DNA of 64,000 nucleotides from an uncultured Oscillospiraceae bacterium (GCA_905192745.1 CAJJLZ010000014.1:1-64000), one strand, 5' to 3'. Shown: positions 34,110 to 43,970, counted from the first letter of the stretch. Numbers and translations are program-made. Notes: generated by a model from the sequence alone, not told the origin.

Positions 34110-35570
34110 TCACCGACGCTTCTTTTTTCCGGAGCGGGGTTCCCGCACAATGCCGTACAGATCGTTCTCATACTGCAGCGCTTTTCGCCGGAAATGTATC
34201 AGCAAATACACAAGAAGCGCAGCCGCTGCCGCCAGCCCGCATACCACCCAGGAAAAATATTTCTGCAAAAACAGATAGCGGCTTTTTTCAAAAGCAAGTC
34301 CGTAATCCTCACGGGCATTCACTGCGTAGAAATTTTCCTTGGCCGCTTCATAATCCTTTTGCTTATACTGGATTTTGCCGATGCTTTTTCTCGCCAGCGG
34401 ATAGTTGGAAACCATGGACATAACCTTCTCCCACTTGTCGGCGGATTCGGTATAATGGCCGTCCAGATACAGAGCGTTGGCCTCCTGCACCATGCGAATC
34501 ATCTGCGTCGGCTCAAGGATTTGAATGGTATTGTGCGAAGAATCCAGCACATAAAGGCGTCCTTGCGAATCCTGCGCGATGCTGGAGATCACGTCAAACT
34601 GCCCGGCCAGCGTTCCCTTCCCGCCAAAGACCGCCAGCAGATTCCCTTCGCTGTCATATTGATACAAATGCGCGGAGTTCTGCTCCGCCACGGTAATAAT
34701 CCCGTTTCCCACCGTAATATCGGAAAACAGCGGGTATACGGCCGTTCCGGTCTCGTCAAAGCTCATCTCACCATAAAAGCCGTCCGGATAGACGTTGTTG
34801 CCCACGGTGTTGATCGCACGGATCTGATTGCTTTCGGCATTGGAAACCGCATACAACAGGCCGTCCTTATACAACTGGAAATTGTTGTAGGGCGACGGCT
34901 CCTTTTTCCCCACCTGCATCTTCTGCTCATCGCTGGCAAACACACGATAGAGAAAATCCCGCAGATTAAAGCCCACCTGACTGGCACCGATATAGCCTCT
35001 GAACTGGTTGTACGCATCCAGCGTCATAAAATGCTTGCCCTGCAATACATAGAGATAGCCGGTATTTTCGCTGATTGCCACCTTGTTCGGCTCAAACTGG
35101 TCGGAATCATATAAAAGCTCCGATTCCGGCTGCACAAAGGCTTCCACGAATTCGCCTTTGTCATTCAAGTGCACCACGCGGGCATTCCCGGTATCGGCAA
35201 TGAAAATATGGCCGTACTCATCCACAAAGCAGCCCATAGGCTCATAAAAAGAGATTCCGTCCGCTTCGGTATATTCCGCCGTCAGTTTCCCGTCCTCCAG
35301 CTTTATCACACGGCTGTTGCCCGTGTCGCAAACGTATACCTCATCCTCGGAGGTAATAAAAATATCCTGCGGATTGCTGAAATAGGGGTAATCGCCGCCA
35401 ATATTGCCGATCAGGCCGACAGGCACATAAGGGGCCGGGATGGAGAGCCGGGACTCGCCGCTCTCATCCAGTACATAGGCCTCCCCCTCATGCACATAGG
35501 CGCTTGCCGGGAAAGCCGGCAGCAGAAGAAGCAGACACAGCACCGACAGCCGTTTGATTCTTTTCCTCAT
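34110..35570 (-). CDS. NHL-repeat beta-propeller protein with TPR and C-terminal membrane anchor
   Basis: A 486-residue extracytoplasmic protein with a signal peptide (1-24). A six-bladed NHL-type propeller (about 45-350) has repeated blades such as VYVCDTGNSRVIKL, IFIADTGNARVVHL and LYVLDSSHNTIQIL. A short TPR-like helical region (about 355-425), a membrane segment (about 440-462) and a basic tail follow. It probably forms a surface complex with the YIP1 and DUF5696 proteins next to the sugar transporter. The start has GGGAGGAAG. Confidence 0.83.
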   Translation of the reverse strand: MRKRIKRLSVLCLLLLLPAFPASAYVHEGEAYVLDESGESRLSIPAPYVPVGLIGNIGGDYPYFSNPQDIFITSEDEVYVCDTGNSRVIKLEDGKLTAEYTEADGISFYEPMGCFVDEYGHIFIADTGNARVVHLNDKGEFVEAFVQPESELLYDSDQFEPNKVAISENTGYLYVLQGKHFMTLDAYNQFRGYIGASQVGFNLRDFLYRVFASDEQKMQVGKKEPSPYNNFQLYKDGLLYAVSNAESNQIRAINTVGNNVYPDGFYGEMSFDETGTAVYPLFSDITVGNGIITVAEQNSAHLYQYDSEGNLLAVFGGKGTLAGQFDVISSIAQDSQGRLYVLDSSHNTIQILEPTQMIRMVQEANALYLDGHYTESADKWEKVMSMVSNYPLARKSIGKIQYKQKDYEAAKENFYAVNAREDYGLAFEKSRYLFLQKYFSWVVCGLAAAAALLVYLLIHFRRKALQYENDLYGIVREPRSGKKKRR

Positions 35571-35583
35571 ACCGCTTCCTCCC

Positions 35584-36468
35584 TCATTCCTTGATGCCCG
35601 AATAGGCCATGGTTTCGATAACGCGGCCCTGCATAATGGTAAAAATAACGATTGTCGGCAGCGTGGTCAGGAACGTTGCCGCCGCCATGGCGCCGGCGCG
35701 CGCCACATTGCCCGATTCGCCAATAGTGGAAAGGGCCAAAGGCAGCGTTTTGAGCGCTTCGTCCTGAATATATACCAAGGGCGAAAAATAATCGTTCCAG
35801 TTGCTGACAAAGGAGAACACAATCAGGGTGGCCCAAGCCGGCGTCAGAAAAGGAAACACGATTTTGCGAAAGATAGTCCATTCGCTGGCACCGTCGATCC
35901 GCGCAGCCTCCAGAATAGGATTCGGAAGCTGTTCGCAGAACTGCTTCATAAGGAACATATTGTAGGCCACGGCGATCTTGGGGACGACCAGCGCAAGATG
36001 AGAGTTCATCATCCCCAGATGAGACACTACCAAATAGCTGGGGATCGTCGTCACCGCTCCGGGGAACATCAGCGCCATAATGATGATGGTAAAAAGTACT
36101 TTTCCGCCGGGAACGCGTTGCTTGACCAGCGCATAAGCGCCCATGGAGGAAACGATCACCGTCAGGAAGACCGTGGCCGCCGTGGTCACAACGCTGTTAT
36201 AAACATAGCGCAAAAAGGGCACGGAAGAGCCGCTGAGGGCCACCACCAGATCCTCAAAATTATTGAGTGTAGGACGCCGCACGAAAAATTGCGGCGGGAA
36301 TTTCATGATCTCATCATAAGGCTTAAAGGCCGTGCTGATTACATAAATCAGCGGAAGCGCTGTAAACGCCACCAAACAGATCATCACCGCATACAGCAGG
36401 ATGTCCTTTATGCCGACACGGGCAATACGATCCCGGAACCGGATTCTTATCCCTCGGCTGACAGCCAT
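35584..36468 (-). CDS. Carbohydrate ABC importer permease (MalG type), second pair
   Basis: A 294-residue six-segment permease. The docking loop is EAARIDGASEWTIFRKIVFPFL, followed by WNDYFSPLVY. It lies 13 bases after the MalF-type permease gene and 13 bases before the NHL gene. AGGGAGG precedes the ATG. It differs clearly from the other MalG-type permease of the locus, so the two pairs are not a recent duplication. Confidence 0.92.
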   Translation of the reverse strand: MAVSRGIRIRFRDRIARVGIKDILLYAVMICLVAFTALPLIYVISTAFKPYDEIMKFPPQFFVRRPTLNNFEDLVVALSGSSVPFLRYVYNSVVTTAATVFLTVIVSSMGAYALVKQRVPGGKVLFTIIIMALMFPGAVTTIPSYLVVSHLGMMNSHLALVVPKIAVAYNMFLMKQFCEQLPNPILEAARIDGASEWTIFRKIVFPFLTPAWATLIVFSFVSNWNDYFSPLVYIQDEALKTLPLALSTIGESGNVARAGAMAAATFLTTLPTIVIFTIMQGRVIETMAYSGIKE

Positions 36469-36481
36469 ATTCCATCCCTCC

Positions 36482-37402
36482 CTAATCTTTATCCTGCAGC
36501 AGACGCATAACTATCTGCCCGCAGGCAAACGAGATCAGGAACAGCACCACCGCCACCGCGGAGGCGTAGCCCATCTCAAAACGAATAAACGCGTAGTCAT
36601 ACATATGGGCCACAATTGTGTGCGCCGCATAGTTGGGGCTGGGCATCCCGGCAAAGCTCACCGCTACATCAAATACACCAAAAGCACCGGTTATGGCGTT
36701 AATGGCGCCAAACAGAAGCTGCGGTTTCATCTGGGGCAGGATGATATATACCAGTTCCTGAAATCGGTTTTTCACACCGTCGATAAGGCCCGCCTCGCTG
36801 ATATCTCTGGAAAGATTCTGCAGGCCGGCCAAAAACACCAGAAAGCCGGTGCCCATGCTCATCCAGATTTGGATCAGAATCACCACCGGCAAAATGGTGG
36901 ATGAATCCTGATTCCAGAGGATCGGCGTCTGTATAAGCCCCAGATCCAACAGGCAGTTATTAATCAGACCGTGACGATCCGGCGAAAAGAAATACAGCCA
37001 TACCGTAGTCATGGCCACGCTGCTGGTAATGGAGGGCGCATAGAACGCCAGAGCAAACAGCTTCCGCATTCCCAGTTGGTTGATGACCCAAGCCATGAAA
37101 AAGGAGGCCAGATAGCCGACAGGACCGGAAACCACCGCAAAGATCATGGTGTTTTTCAAAGCGGTCAAAAAAATCTCATCATCCAGAAACAACTGCTTGT
37201 AATTCTCTAATCCCACAAACTGCGGAGTCTGCAGCATATCGTAATTTGTCAGACTCATGCCAATGGATATCAGCACCGGAAACACCACAAAGACAAAAAA
37301 GAGAACGCACATCGGCGTAAAAAACAGAATACCGATCCCATATTTGCTCCAGAACGCCGCCAACGGAGAGCGCCGTGCAGAGAGCGGCGAATGTTGTTTC
37401 AT
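36482..37402 (-). CDS. Sugar ABC importer permease (MalF type), second pair
   Basis: A 306-residue six-segment permease with docking loop SEAGLIDGVKNRFQELVYIILP. The ATG at 37402, behind GGGAGG, is chosen; the longer upstream frame has no site and overlaps the binding-protein gene. It follows the modular solute-binding protein gene, its likely partner. Confidence 0.92.
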   Translation of the reverse strand: MKQHSPLSARRSPLAAFWSKYGIGILFFTPMCVLFFVFVVFPVLISIGMSLTNYDMLQTPQFVGLENYKQLFLDDEIFLTALKNTMIFAVVSGPVGYLASFFMAWVINQLGMRKLFALAFYAPSITSSVAMTTVWLYFFSPDRHGLINNCLLDLGLIQTPILWNQDSSTILPVVILIQIWMSMGTGFLVFLAGLQNLSRDISEAGLIDGVKNRFQELVYIILPQMKPQLLFGAINAITGAFGVFDVAVSFAGMPSPNYAAHTIVAHMYDYAFIRFEMGYASAVAVVLFLISFACGQIVMRLLQDKD

Positions 37403-37436
37403 CGGTTTTTCCTCCCTACTACCATACTGCATCAGG

Positions 37437-40361
37437 CTATTGACGTGACGGCTGGGTATATTTTTGCTGGCTGTCCTGCCGGCGCCGCAGTTCCACATTG
37501 ATCTGTTCCACCATTTCTTCCATGGAATCGCGGACAGGCTGATTGCTGACAATACAACGGTTAAGCGCATTGGTAAGATGACGGCTGGTAAAATATCCCC
37601 CCAGCACGATAGGCTGCTCCGTGGTAAAGGAGAACGCTTTGTTGATGACTTCCTTGTCCGCGCGGCTGAAGCCCAGCGTATCAAAGGCCTCTTTGTTGGC
37701 GGACAGCCAGCGGGCAGACGTACCGATACGCGCTTCCACCTGAGCGGCGAACTCGGTCTGTGTTTCCGTGCTGTTCCACCACTTGAGGAATTCCCATGCC
37801 GCCTCCTGCTTATCGGACTGGGAAATAATCACATCCGCATCCGCAGCCATACCGCCGGTGGAACGATCTATCACCCCATCCCGCCATGTGCCGGGGATGG
37901 GAGCCATCGCCCATTTTCCTTTCAGCTCCGGCGCACCATAGGAAAGCGTCATGTAAAAGCCCAGACTATCGATACCGACAGGCATCTCGCCGGTGCGGAA
38001 CCGGTTCAGGAAGTTGGCGGACACCGGCACGCCCAGATGCGTGTATAGCTCGACCAGTTCCTTAAAAGCCGTATAGGCCTCGGTGGTATCCAGCGCGGAT
38101 TGCCGTCCGTCCTCGGTGTAATACTGGCCGCCGTTCTGGTACAGGAACATATCGTAGGACTGGGGAACGTATATCTCCATATTCTGCTGATAGAGAGCCG
38201 GCATAAGGGTATCCCGCACATCGTCCCATGTATCGGGCAGTTCCAGTCCATATTCCTCAAAAACATCGGTACGGTAATAAATCACTTTGGTATTCATGGT
38301 TTCGGGCAAGGCGTATACTTTGTTCTCATAAGTAAAGGGGATGAGGATATCCTCATAGAACCGCTCTCTTACCACCTCAAAGCCCGGCATGGAAGAGAGA
38401 TCCACCAGAGCGTTGCGGATGGCGTATTCCACCGGCTGATTGGAGGCGATACCCATTCCGATATCCGGCGCCGTACCGGAATTTATGGATAAAAGCAAGG
38501 GGTTGGCGCCCGTACCAATGGAGCCAGAGGGCATGATGTTGAGGCGGATCTGGATACCCGTCTCGGAGGTAAACGACGAATCGGTCAGCTCCTTGAGAAT
38601 TTCGCCCCACTCTTTTCCTTTGGTAATCCACACATCCAGCGTCTCCGTCACCGGCATATCGCCGGAGAAGCTGCCGATGGAGTTATAATCCTTGAAGAAG
38701 GAGGCGAAGAAGTTCTGCATGGTGGCAATAAATTTGTCCCAGAAATTGGACTGCGGATTATCCACCTCCGCATCCGGCGGCAGGAAGGCAAAGTGATCCA
38801 CCATATATGGCTGTTCGATTACCGTGTTGAGCAGCTCGCCCATGGTGGTCAGCGCATTGTTGAGGTCATCCAGACGGCGGGGGATATTGTCCGGATTGCG
38901 GAGTATGGCCTTGATTTGGCTTTGGATTTCTTCAAAGCTGTTGATCACCGAAGGGCGGCGGTTGGAAACGGCCAGCAGCTTTTCCGCAGTCCGCCCCAAC
39001 CCATCGTGAAGCCGCTGCAAATCATCCATCAAGGAGGGGATCGCTTTATCCAGTTCATAGTCATAGTTGACGTCCGGATCCGAGCCGGTGATCATGACGA
39101 TTTTATGTACGATTTCGGAAAGAAGCAGGATATTGTCGTTGACCTCTTCAAAAACCTGTGCAATCACCCCCAGCTGCACCGTCATCGTCAGTTCGTGCCA
39201 GCCCTCGCTCAGATACAGCAGATAGGGATCCCCGCCCGCATCCTCCAGCGCGGCGGTATAGGAACCACGGTCATAGGGGAAGCGGTATTCCAGAAATTCC
39301 TCGAAGGGAACCGTATGGTCGATCTCGATACGGCGCACCGAGGGAACGCCGTCATTCCAGAACTGCGCGCCGCGCAGCGCCAATTTATACAGGCCGCTCT
39401 CCTTGACCTCGAAGCGCCAGGTGATTGCCTGTCCGCCGTTCTTCCAGGTATAACCGCCCATCACGTTCATACGCGTATGCGTAACGCCCTTGGGCTGCGC
39501 ATAGATGTCACCGTCGCCATACATGGTAATGGAAAAGTCGTTTTTTTCGGTTAACTGCGGCCCCTCCGCCTCAAAAGTAATTTTTTGAGAGGCGTTCCGG
39601 CAGCCTGAAGCCTTCCAGTCCGCCAGCACCTCGCTGTAAGGCCGTATTTCCTCAGAGGCACACAGGCGGATGGACGCAATAGCCACCGGCTGATCCACAT
39701 ACTCCAGCCGCAGGGTGTTCTCCCCGGCCTCCAGCGCAAATTTCAGCGGCGTACTGTATTTACCCATGCTGTCATACAGCCGGGCAGAAACCCATTTTTC
39801 TACGGATACGTCCACAGGCCGCACCTCATCGCCCAGAGAATTTACCCGGGGCTCTCCATCATGGGCAAACAGTCGGTACATATTCAGCGACGATGCCTCT
39901 TGATAGGGCTGTTCGCCATTTATGAAAACCGAGCGGGAAACAGGCATTCGGCCCCCGCCGGTATAATATTCGATTTCCAGCTCATAAAGCCCTTTTTCCG
40001 GGGCATCCACGGTCCATTCTACATAGCTGTTGTCTTCGGAAATATAGAGAACGCCCGTTTTTCCGGCGTATTCCTCCGGCTTTTCAGGGAGGACACCGCC
40101 GGCGCTGCTGTAATTCACCGCAGACAGTTCGATATCTGCCGCAGCATCGGTATACTGCTCCTGCTCACGGGCAGCAAGCCATTCGGCATAGGTCGGGATT
40201 TCCCCGGCAGAGCTCTCCTCTGCCGGGGCATCCCCATTAAAACGATCCGCCAGGGTCTCCGACGCACCAGCCGGCAGGCAGGCTGAACCCGTAACAGACA
40301 GGGCCAACAGGAATATCAAGCCGTTTTTCCATATGCTTTTCATACTCTTCATGCTCTTCAA
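37437..40361 (-). CDS. Modular solute-binding protein fused to two carbohydrate-binding-like domains
   Basis: A secreted protein of about 974 residues, roughly twice the usual binding-protein length. After a signal peptide come two beta-sandwich modules resembling CBM6/35-type domains (about 60-245 and 260-405; TFEAEGPQ, ITWRFEVKESGLYKLALRGAQ). A helical linker (about 410-545) leads to a family 1 extracellular solute-binding domain (about 585-950, with GTAPDIGMGIAS and YALPETMNTKVIYYRTDVF). I see no lipobox. A TTG at 40361 lies 10 bases after GGGAGG; a GTG at 40370 is too close to it and an ATG at 40352 too far. Confidence 0.85.
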   Translation of the reverse strand: MKSMKSMKSIWKNGLIFLLALSVTGSACLPAGASETLADRFNGDAPAEESSAGEIPTYAEWLAAREQEQYTDAAADIELSAVNYSSAGGVLPEKPEEYAGKTGVLYISEDNSYVEWTVDAPEKGLYELEIEYYTGGGRMPVSRSVFINGEQPYQEASSLNMYRLFAHDGEPRVNSLGDEVRPVDVSVEKWVSARLYDSMGKYSTPLKFALEAGENTLRLEYVDQPVAIASIRLCASEEIRPYSEVLADWKASGCRNASQKITFEAEGPQLTEKNDFSITMYGDGDIYAQPKGVTHTRMNVMGGYTWKNGGQAITWRFEVKESGLYKLALRGAQFWNDGVPSVRRIEIDHTVPFEEFLEYRFPYDRGSYTAALEDAGGDPYLLYLSEGWHELTMTVQLGVIAQVFEEVNDNILLLSEIVHKIVMITGSDPDVNYDYELDKAIPSLMDDLQRLHDGLGRTAEKLLAVSNRRPSVINSFEEIQSQIKAILRNPDNIPRRLDDLNNALTTMGELLNTVIEQPYMVDHFAFLPPDAEVDNPQSNFWDKFIATMQNFFASFFKDYNSIGSFSGDMPVTETLDVWITKGKEWGEILKELTDSSFTSETGIQIRLNIMPSGSIGTGANPLLLSINSGTAPDIGMGIASNQPVEYAIRNALVDLSSMPGFEVVRERFYEDILIPFTYENKVYALPETMNTKVIYYRTDVFEEYGLELPDTWDDVRDTLMPALYQQNMEIYVPQSYDMFLYQNGGQYYTEDGRQSALDTTEAYTAFKELVELYTHLGVPVSANFLNRFRTGEMPVGIDSLGFYMTLSYGAPELKGKWAMAPIPGTWRDGVIDRSTGGMAADADVIISQSDKQEAAWEFLKWWNSTETQTEFAAQVEARIGTSARWLSANKEAFDTLGFSRADKEVINKAFSFTTEQPIVLGGYFTSRHLTNALNRCIVSNQPVRDSMEEMVEQINVELRRRQDSQQKYTQPSRQ

Positions 40362-40380
40362 ATCTTTCACGCCTCCCTGC

Positions 40381-40409
40381 CCCCGGCGCCTTCAGAAAAG
40401 GCGCCGGGG
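40381..40409. repeat. Perfect 12-bp hairpin between two operon genes
   Basis: The arms CCCCGGCGCCTT and AAGGCGCCGGGG enclose a five-base loop. There is no T-run, so it may be an RNA-processing or stability element that separates expression of the wall protein from the binding protein and permeases. Confidence 0.7.
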
Positions 40410-40505
40410 AACTCTTGCCGTCACAAAAGGCGCCGGAGCGCCGTACCATATAAGTGGTCATCTACCGGATAACGATCACTCTGCGTATAAAGGGAAAGGA
40501 ATCGC

Positions 40506-42044
40506 TCAGCGACTCTTACGGGTCTTCAGCGCCACTGCTCCGGCGACTCCGGCTGTCAGCAGCAGGGCCGGGATTATGGGATTGGTTACGCCGGTGTCCG
40601 GGTTGTCGCTTTCATTTCCGGGATCTTCAGAGGGATTGGTCGTCGTGGGATTTTCGCCGGGATCCTCGCCGGGATCCTCGCCGGGATCCTCAGGATCATC
40701 CGTAGGAGGCGTGGGGAGCTCCTCGTCCTTGGCGCCGAAAGCTTCCTTGACCGCCTCGATGCTGGTATAGAAGGCAAAATCATCGTACAGAGCCGCCAGA
40801 CCGTCGGTGCCCTCGCCCGTCGGATTGTAGGTGATATTCAGCTGATTGCTGAACCAGGGCTCAAATTCGATGTCCCCGGGGGCGTCGTTGCCCCAACCGC
40901 GTACAAAGCTGTCAAAGGGGATAAACACCCAGCCTTCAAATCCGGGCAGCGCAGGGGCGCCGTAGCATTCCCTATATACACCGTCCTTGTCAATGGTGTA
41001 ATACGCGGTGTCGGCATTGAAACCATAGCACACACGATAGTATTTGCCGTCGATCTCTTTCTCTTCGAAATAGTTCAGACCGGGGTTGCCGCTGGATTCC
41101 AGCGGCGCTTTATACCAGTAGCAGAGACCGGTATACTCGCCGTTCTGCGCTTTCTCGGCCAAGGCGTCGGGGATGGTGATCCGCGGGTTGACCTCAAAAG
41201 ACGTGCAATCCTTCGGCGGGGTGATGGACAAGCCGCTGCCGTCGGGGGACGCGGCGGTCTTTTCACACTTGGCAACGCCGCTGTCCCAAAGAATTCCATC
41301 GTCGATGTTCTCGCCGTCAAAGCCGCCGATGACCCACATTTCCTTGTTCTCTTCGGTGTTCTGCACAGGCTCGTCGGGTTCTTCCGGAACGGGCTGTTCC
41401 GGGGTTAAACTGGCAATCAGCGCGTCCTGATCGGTGTAGAAGCCGAAGCTGTCCAGATAGAACACGGTGCCGAGGAAATAACTGGGATCCCAGTTGAACT
41501 GAATGGATGCCATTTCGGCCGGATTGAACGCATCCGAGAAGCAGGCTTTGGGCAGGATTACCCAGCCGGTAAAGTCGGCCGGCACCTTCACGTTGCCTGT
41601 AGCTGCCACTTCCGTTCTGGTGCCGTCCTCGGCGATAAGGACTTCTGTGTAACTCTGGCTCAGTGCGCCGCAGCCATAGTCCAGCGTCATGTTGAAATCG
41701 ACATCCTTCTCCCCGGTTTTCGCCCAGAAGGCCATGCCGGCGATCCCCTCATTGGAGGCTACGCTGCCGCTTTTCCCAAGGCTAAAGTTGGGGTACTGAC
41801 CCGCTTCCGTCGGGTTGGTGATCTTGACCGCCTTGCCCAGAGGAGAAACGCCGTCGGCAATCTCCTGAGAGCCTGCCGCCGCACCGAAGTTCCAGCCCTT
41901 TACGGCGTCATCTTCAGCGTTGATGACAATGGTCATAGCGGGGTTGAGGGCTTCCTCTTCTGCCGAAGCAGCCATACCGACCGACAGGGTGGACAGCATC
42001 AACAGGGCGGACGAAACAATGGCCAAAAACCGTTTGCTAGTCAT
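40506..42044 (-). CDS. Secreted two-module protein with NPDTG wall-sorting signal
   Basis: A 512-residue protein with a signal peptide (1-28) and two related beta-sandwich modules (about 35-215 and 235-440). Each ends in a similar stretch (DSFGFYTDQDALIASL and DDFAFYTSIEAVKEAF), which marks an internal duplication. An acidic DPGEDPGEDPGE linker leads to NPDTG (481-485), a hydrophobic segment and KTRKSR. I infer a wall-attached carbohydrate-binding protein that holds substrate near the transporters. A sortase is not encoded in this window. AAAGGAGAG precedes the ATG. Confidence 0.75.
   Translation of the reverse strand: MTSKRFLAIVSSALLMLSTLSVGMAASAEEEALNPAMTIVINAEDDAVKGWNFGAAAGSQEIADGVSPLGKAVKITNPTEAGQYPNFSLGKSGSVASNEGIAGMAFWAKTGEKDVDFNMTLDYGCGALSQSYTEVLIAEDGTRTEVAATGNVKVPADFTGWVILPKACFSDAFNPAEMASIQFNWDPSYFLGTVFYLDSFGFYTDQDALIASLTPEQPVPEEPDEPVQNTEENKEMWVIGGFDGENIDDGILWDSGVAKCEKTAASPDGSGLSITPPKDCTSFEVNPRITIPDALAEKAQNGEYTGLCYWYKAPLESSGNPGLNYFEEKEIDGKYYRVCYGFNADTAYYTIDKDGVYRECYGAPALPGFEGWVFIPFDSFVRGWGNDAPGDIEFEPWFSNQLNITYNPTGEGTDGLAALYDDFAFYTSIEAVKEAFGAKDEELPTPPTDDPEDPGEDPGEDPGENPTTTNPSEDPGNESDNPDTGVTNPIIPALLLTAGVAGAVALKTRKSR
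40655..40690 (-). repeat. Three tandem 12-bp repeats coding the acidic linker
   Basis: CGCCGGGATCCT occurs three times head to tail and encodes the Asp-Pro-Gly-Glu linker units before the NPDTG signal. It is prone to length change. Confidence 0.85.
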
Positions 42045-42095
42045 AGTATTCTCTCCTTTGATTTTATTTTTGAAAGACCCGTCCCGGTAAACGGA

Positions 42096-43955
42096 TCACT
42101 TCAACTGTTTCTTCACGCGGTTATACGCGGACCGATAGGGAGCGATATACTTATCAACGCCCTTGAGAGTCATATCCTTGAGATATACGGAGTCGTATTC
42201 GCTCATAGAGCGGGTTCCCTCCATAAAGCCCTGCGCTTTGGACAGGTCGTCGCCGAAATACGGCTGGTATTTATTAATCTGTTTGATTTCGCTCGCCGTG
42301 AACTGCATAGCGGGCAGACCATAGACCTTCTGCTTGCCATAGGCCGTTTTGGCAGCCGTCTCAAACTCCTTAGACAGCTTCGCCGCGCTGGAAAGAGCGG
42401 CGGACTCCTTCACTCCCAGAGACGTCATGCTGACCTCCAGACCAGGCAGACCGTAGCCGGGCGCGTCCTTGGAGGTATCCGCGCTAGTGTTGTCGCGCAG
42501 GGTATACACGCCGTTGGAATAATCGTAATACTTGTAACCCGGATCCGCATACTGCTTCATCAGCGCGCCCTCGGTGGTGTAGAAGTAATCGTACCAGCGC
42601 AGGGCGGTAGCCAAGTCGGCGCTGCCTTTATCCCCCGAATTGCACTGCTTGGTAAAGAATATCGTGTTCTTGCCGATACCGGCGCCGTACAGCGCCACGC
42701 CGGTTTGCAGATTGCCGGCATACTTGCTGTCCGGAATGGGGAGCACTGCATAGTCTTTAGCCAGTTCTTCGCCCAGAGCGGTTACCGGCCAGCTCCAGAT
42801 GAAGATGCCCACTTTGCCGCCGGCCAGAATCTTCTGATATTCGGTATAATCCGTATTAAGCGCCTTCTTGCCGATCAGATCCTCTTTATACGCCTTGGCC
42901 CAGAACTCAACGGCCGCCTTGAAATTGGGGGTCTGGAAGCCATAAACGACCTCGTCGTTCTTGTTGAGAATCATGCCGTTGGAGCCGAAGGTGAGCGGCA
43001 CACCCCATGGGCTGAAAATGCTGGGATGCCAGCACCACATGGCGAAGGGAATCTGGTTTCTGATGTTGTCCCCATCCGGATTACCGGTCTTGAAGCGCTT
43101 CATGACGTTGTAGAGCTCGGCGGTGGTCTTCGGGATCTGCAGACCCAGATTGTTGAGCCACTTCTTGTTGATAAACCAGTAATGGTTCGAGGGGCCCTCG
43201 TCGCGGATAAGCGGCAGGGAATAAATCTGGCCCTCCGGCATCGTGACCGCCGCTTTGGTGTAGGGATTCTTGTCGATCCACGACTTAGCGTTGGGCGCCC
43301 ATTTGGCCAGTTTGCCGCTGATATCCAGAAACACGCCCTCGCTGCTGTAACGGTTGACATCGGAGGGGGTGACGATATCGCCGAACAGGGTCATGATATG
43401 CGGCAGATTGCCGGAGCGGAGCGCCAGCTCCTTTTTCTCCACCTGCTGTCCCTCGGGAACCATCATCCACTGTACTTTAACGTTGGTCTTCTCCTCCATC
43501 ACCGAAGAGAAGCGCATGTCGTCATAGTCGCTGTGATAGCCCTTGACCGCCATAACCTTCAGCGTTACCTTTTCTTTGACAATGGGATATCCGCTGACAT
43601 AGACGTTGCCTTCCAGCTTGGCGGTTTGCTGGGTGCCGCTGCTGTTATTGTTACCGCTGCTGCCGCTGTTGTTGCTGTTGTTGCCGCTGCTGCCGCTGTT
43701 GTTGCTGCCGCTGCCGCTGTTGTTGCTGCCGTCGCTGCTGGTGTCTTCCGTGTTCGAACTGTCTTCCGCCTGAGAAGCATCGTCGCCGCCCGTGGGATCG
43801 GTCAGACCGAGGGAGGATTCCTCGCGATCCCCGGAGGAAACCACCGCGCTCTCGCCCATTTCGCTGGACGACCCCTTGCCTTTGGCACAGCCCGCCGTCA
43901 GACCGACGGTCATCACGGCCGCCAGCAGTAACGAAATACCCTTGATAGCCTTCAT
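42096..43955 (-). CDS. Solute-binding lipoprotein of a sugar ABC importer
   Basis: A 619-residue protein with signal peptide and lipobox GLTAGC (Cys23), an unusually long Ser/Asn/Gly linker (about 28-110) and an extracellular solute-binding domain (about 120-600). LytB/YtcQ-like features include MRFSSVMEEKTNVKVQWMMV and the YSLPLIRDEGPSNHYWFINKKWL region. It probably serves one of the two permease pairs. AAAGGAGGAG precedes the ATG. The binding domain is followed by the wall-protein gene in the same operon. Confidence 0.9.
   Translation of the reverse strand: MKAIKGISLLLAAVMTVGLTAGCAKGKGSSSEMGESAVVSSGDREESSLGLTDPTGGDDASQAEDSSNTEDTSSDGSNNSGSGSNNSGSSGNNSNNSGSSGNNNSSGTQQTAKLEGNVYVSGYPIVKEKVTLKVMAVKGYHSDYDDMRFSSVMEEKTNVKVQWMMVPEGQQVEKKELALRSGNLPHIMTLFGDIVTPSDVNRYSSEGVFLDISGKLAKWAPNAKSWIDKNPYTKAAVTMPEGQIYSLPLIRDEGPSNHYWFINKKWLNNLGLQIPKTTAELYNVMKRFKTGNPDGDNIRNQIPFAMWCWHPSIFSPWGVPLTFGSNGMILNKNDEVVYGFQTPNFKAAVEFWAKAYKEDLIGKKALNTDYTEYQKILAGGKVGIFIWSWPVTALGEELAKDYAVLPIPDSKYAGNLQTGVALYGAGIGKNTIFFTKQCNSGDKGSADLATALRWYDYFYTTEGALMKQYADPGYKYYDYSNGVYTLRDNTSADTSKDAPGYGLPGLEVSMTSLGVKESAALSSAAKLSKEFETAAKTAYGKQKVYGLPAMQFTASEIKQINKYQPYFGDDLSKAQGFMEGTRSMSEYDSVYLKDMTLKGVDKYIAPYRSAYNRVKKQLK
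43625..43770 (-). repeat. Low-complexity Ser/Asn/Gly codon repeat
   Basis: Runs of GTT, GCT and GCC triplets (plus strand) encode the NNSGSSGNN-type linker of the binding lipoprotein. The stretch is near-repetitive, so assembly or replication errors are possible. Confidence 0.7.
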
Positions 43956-43970
43956 CTGTTCTCCTCCTTT

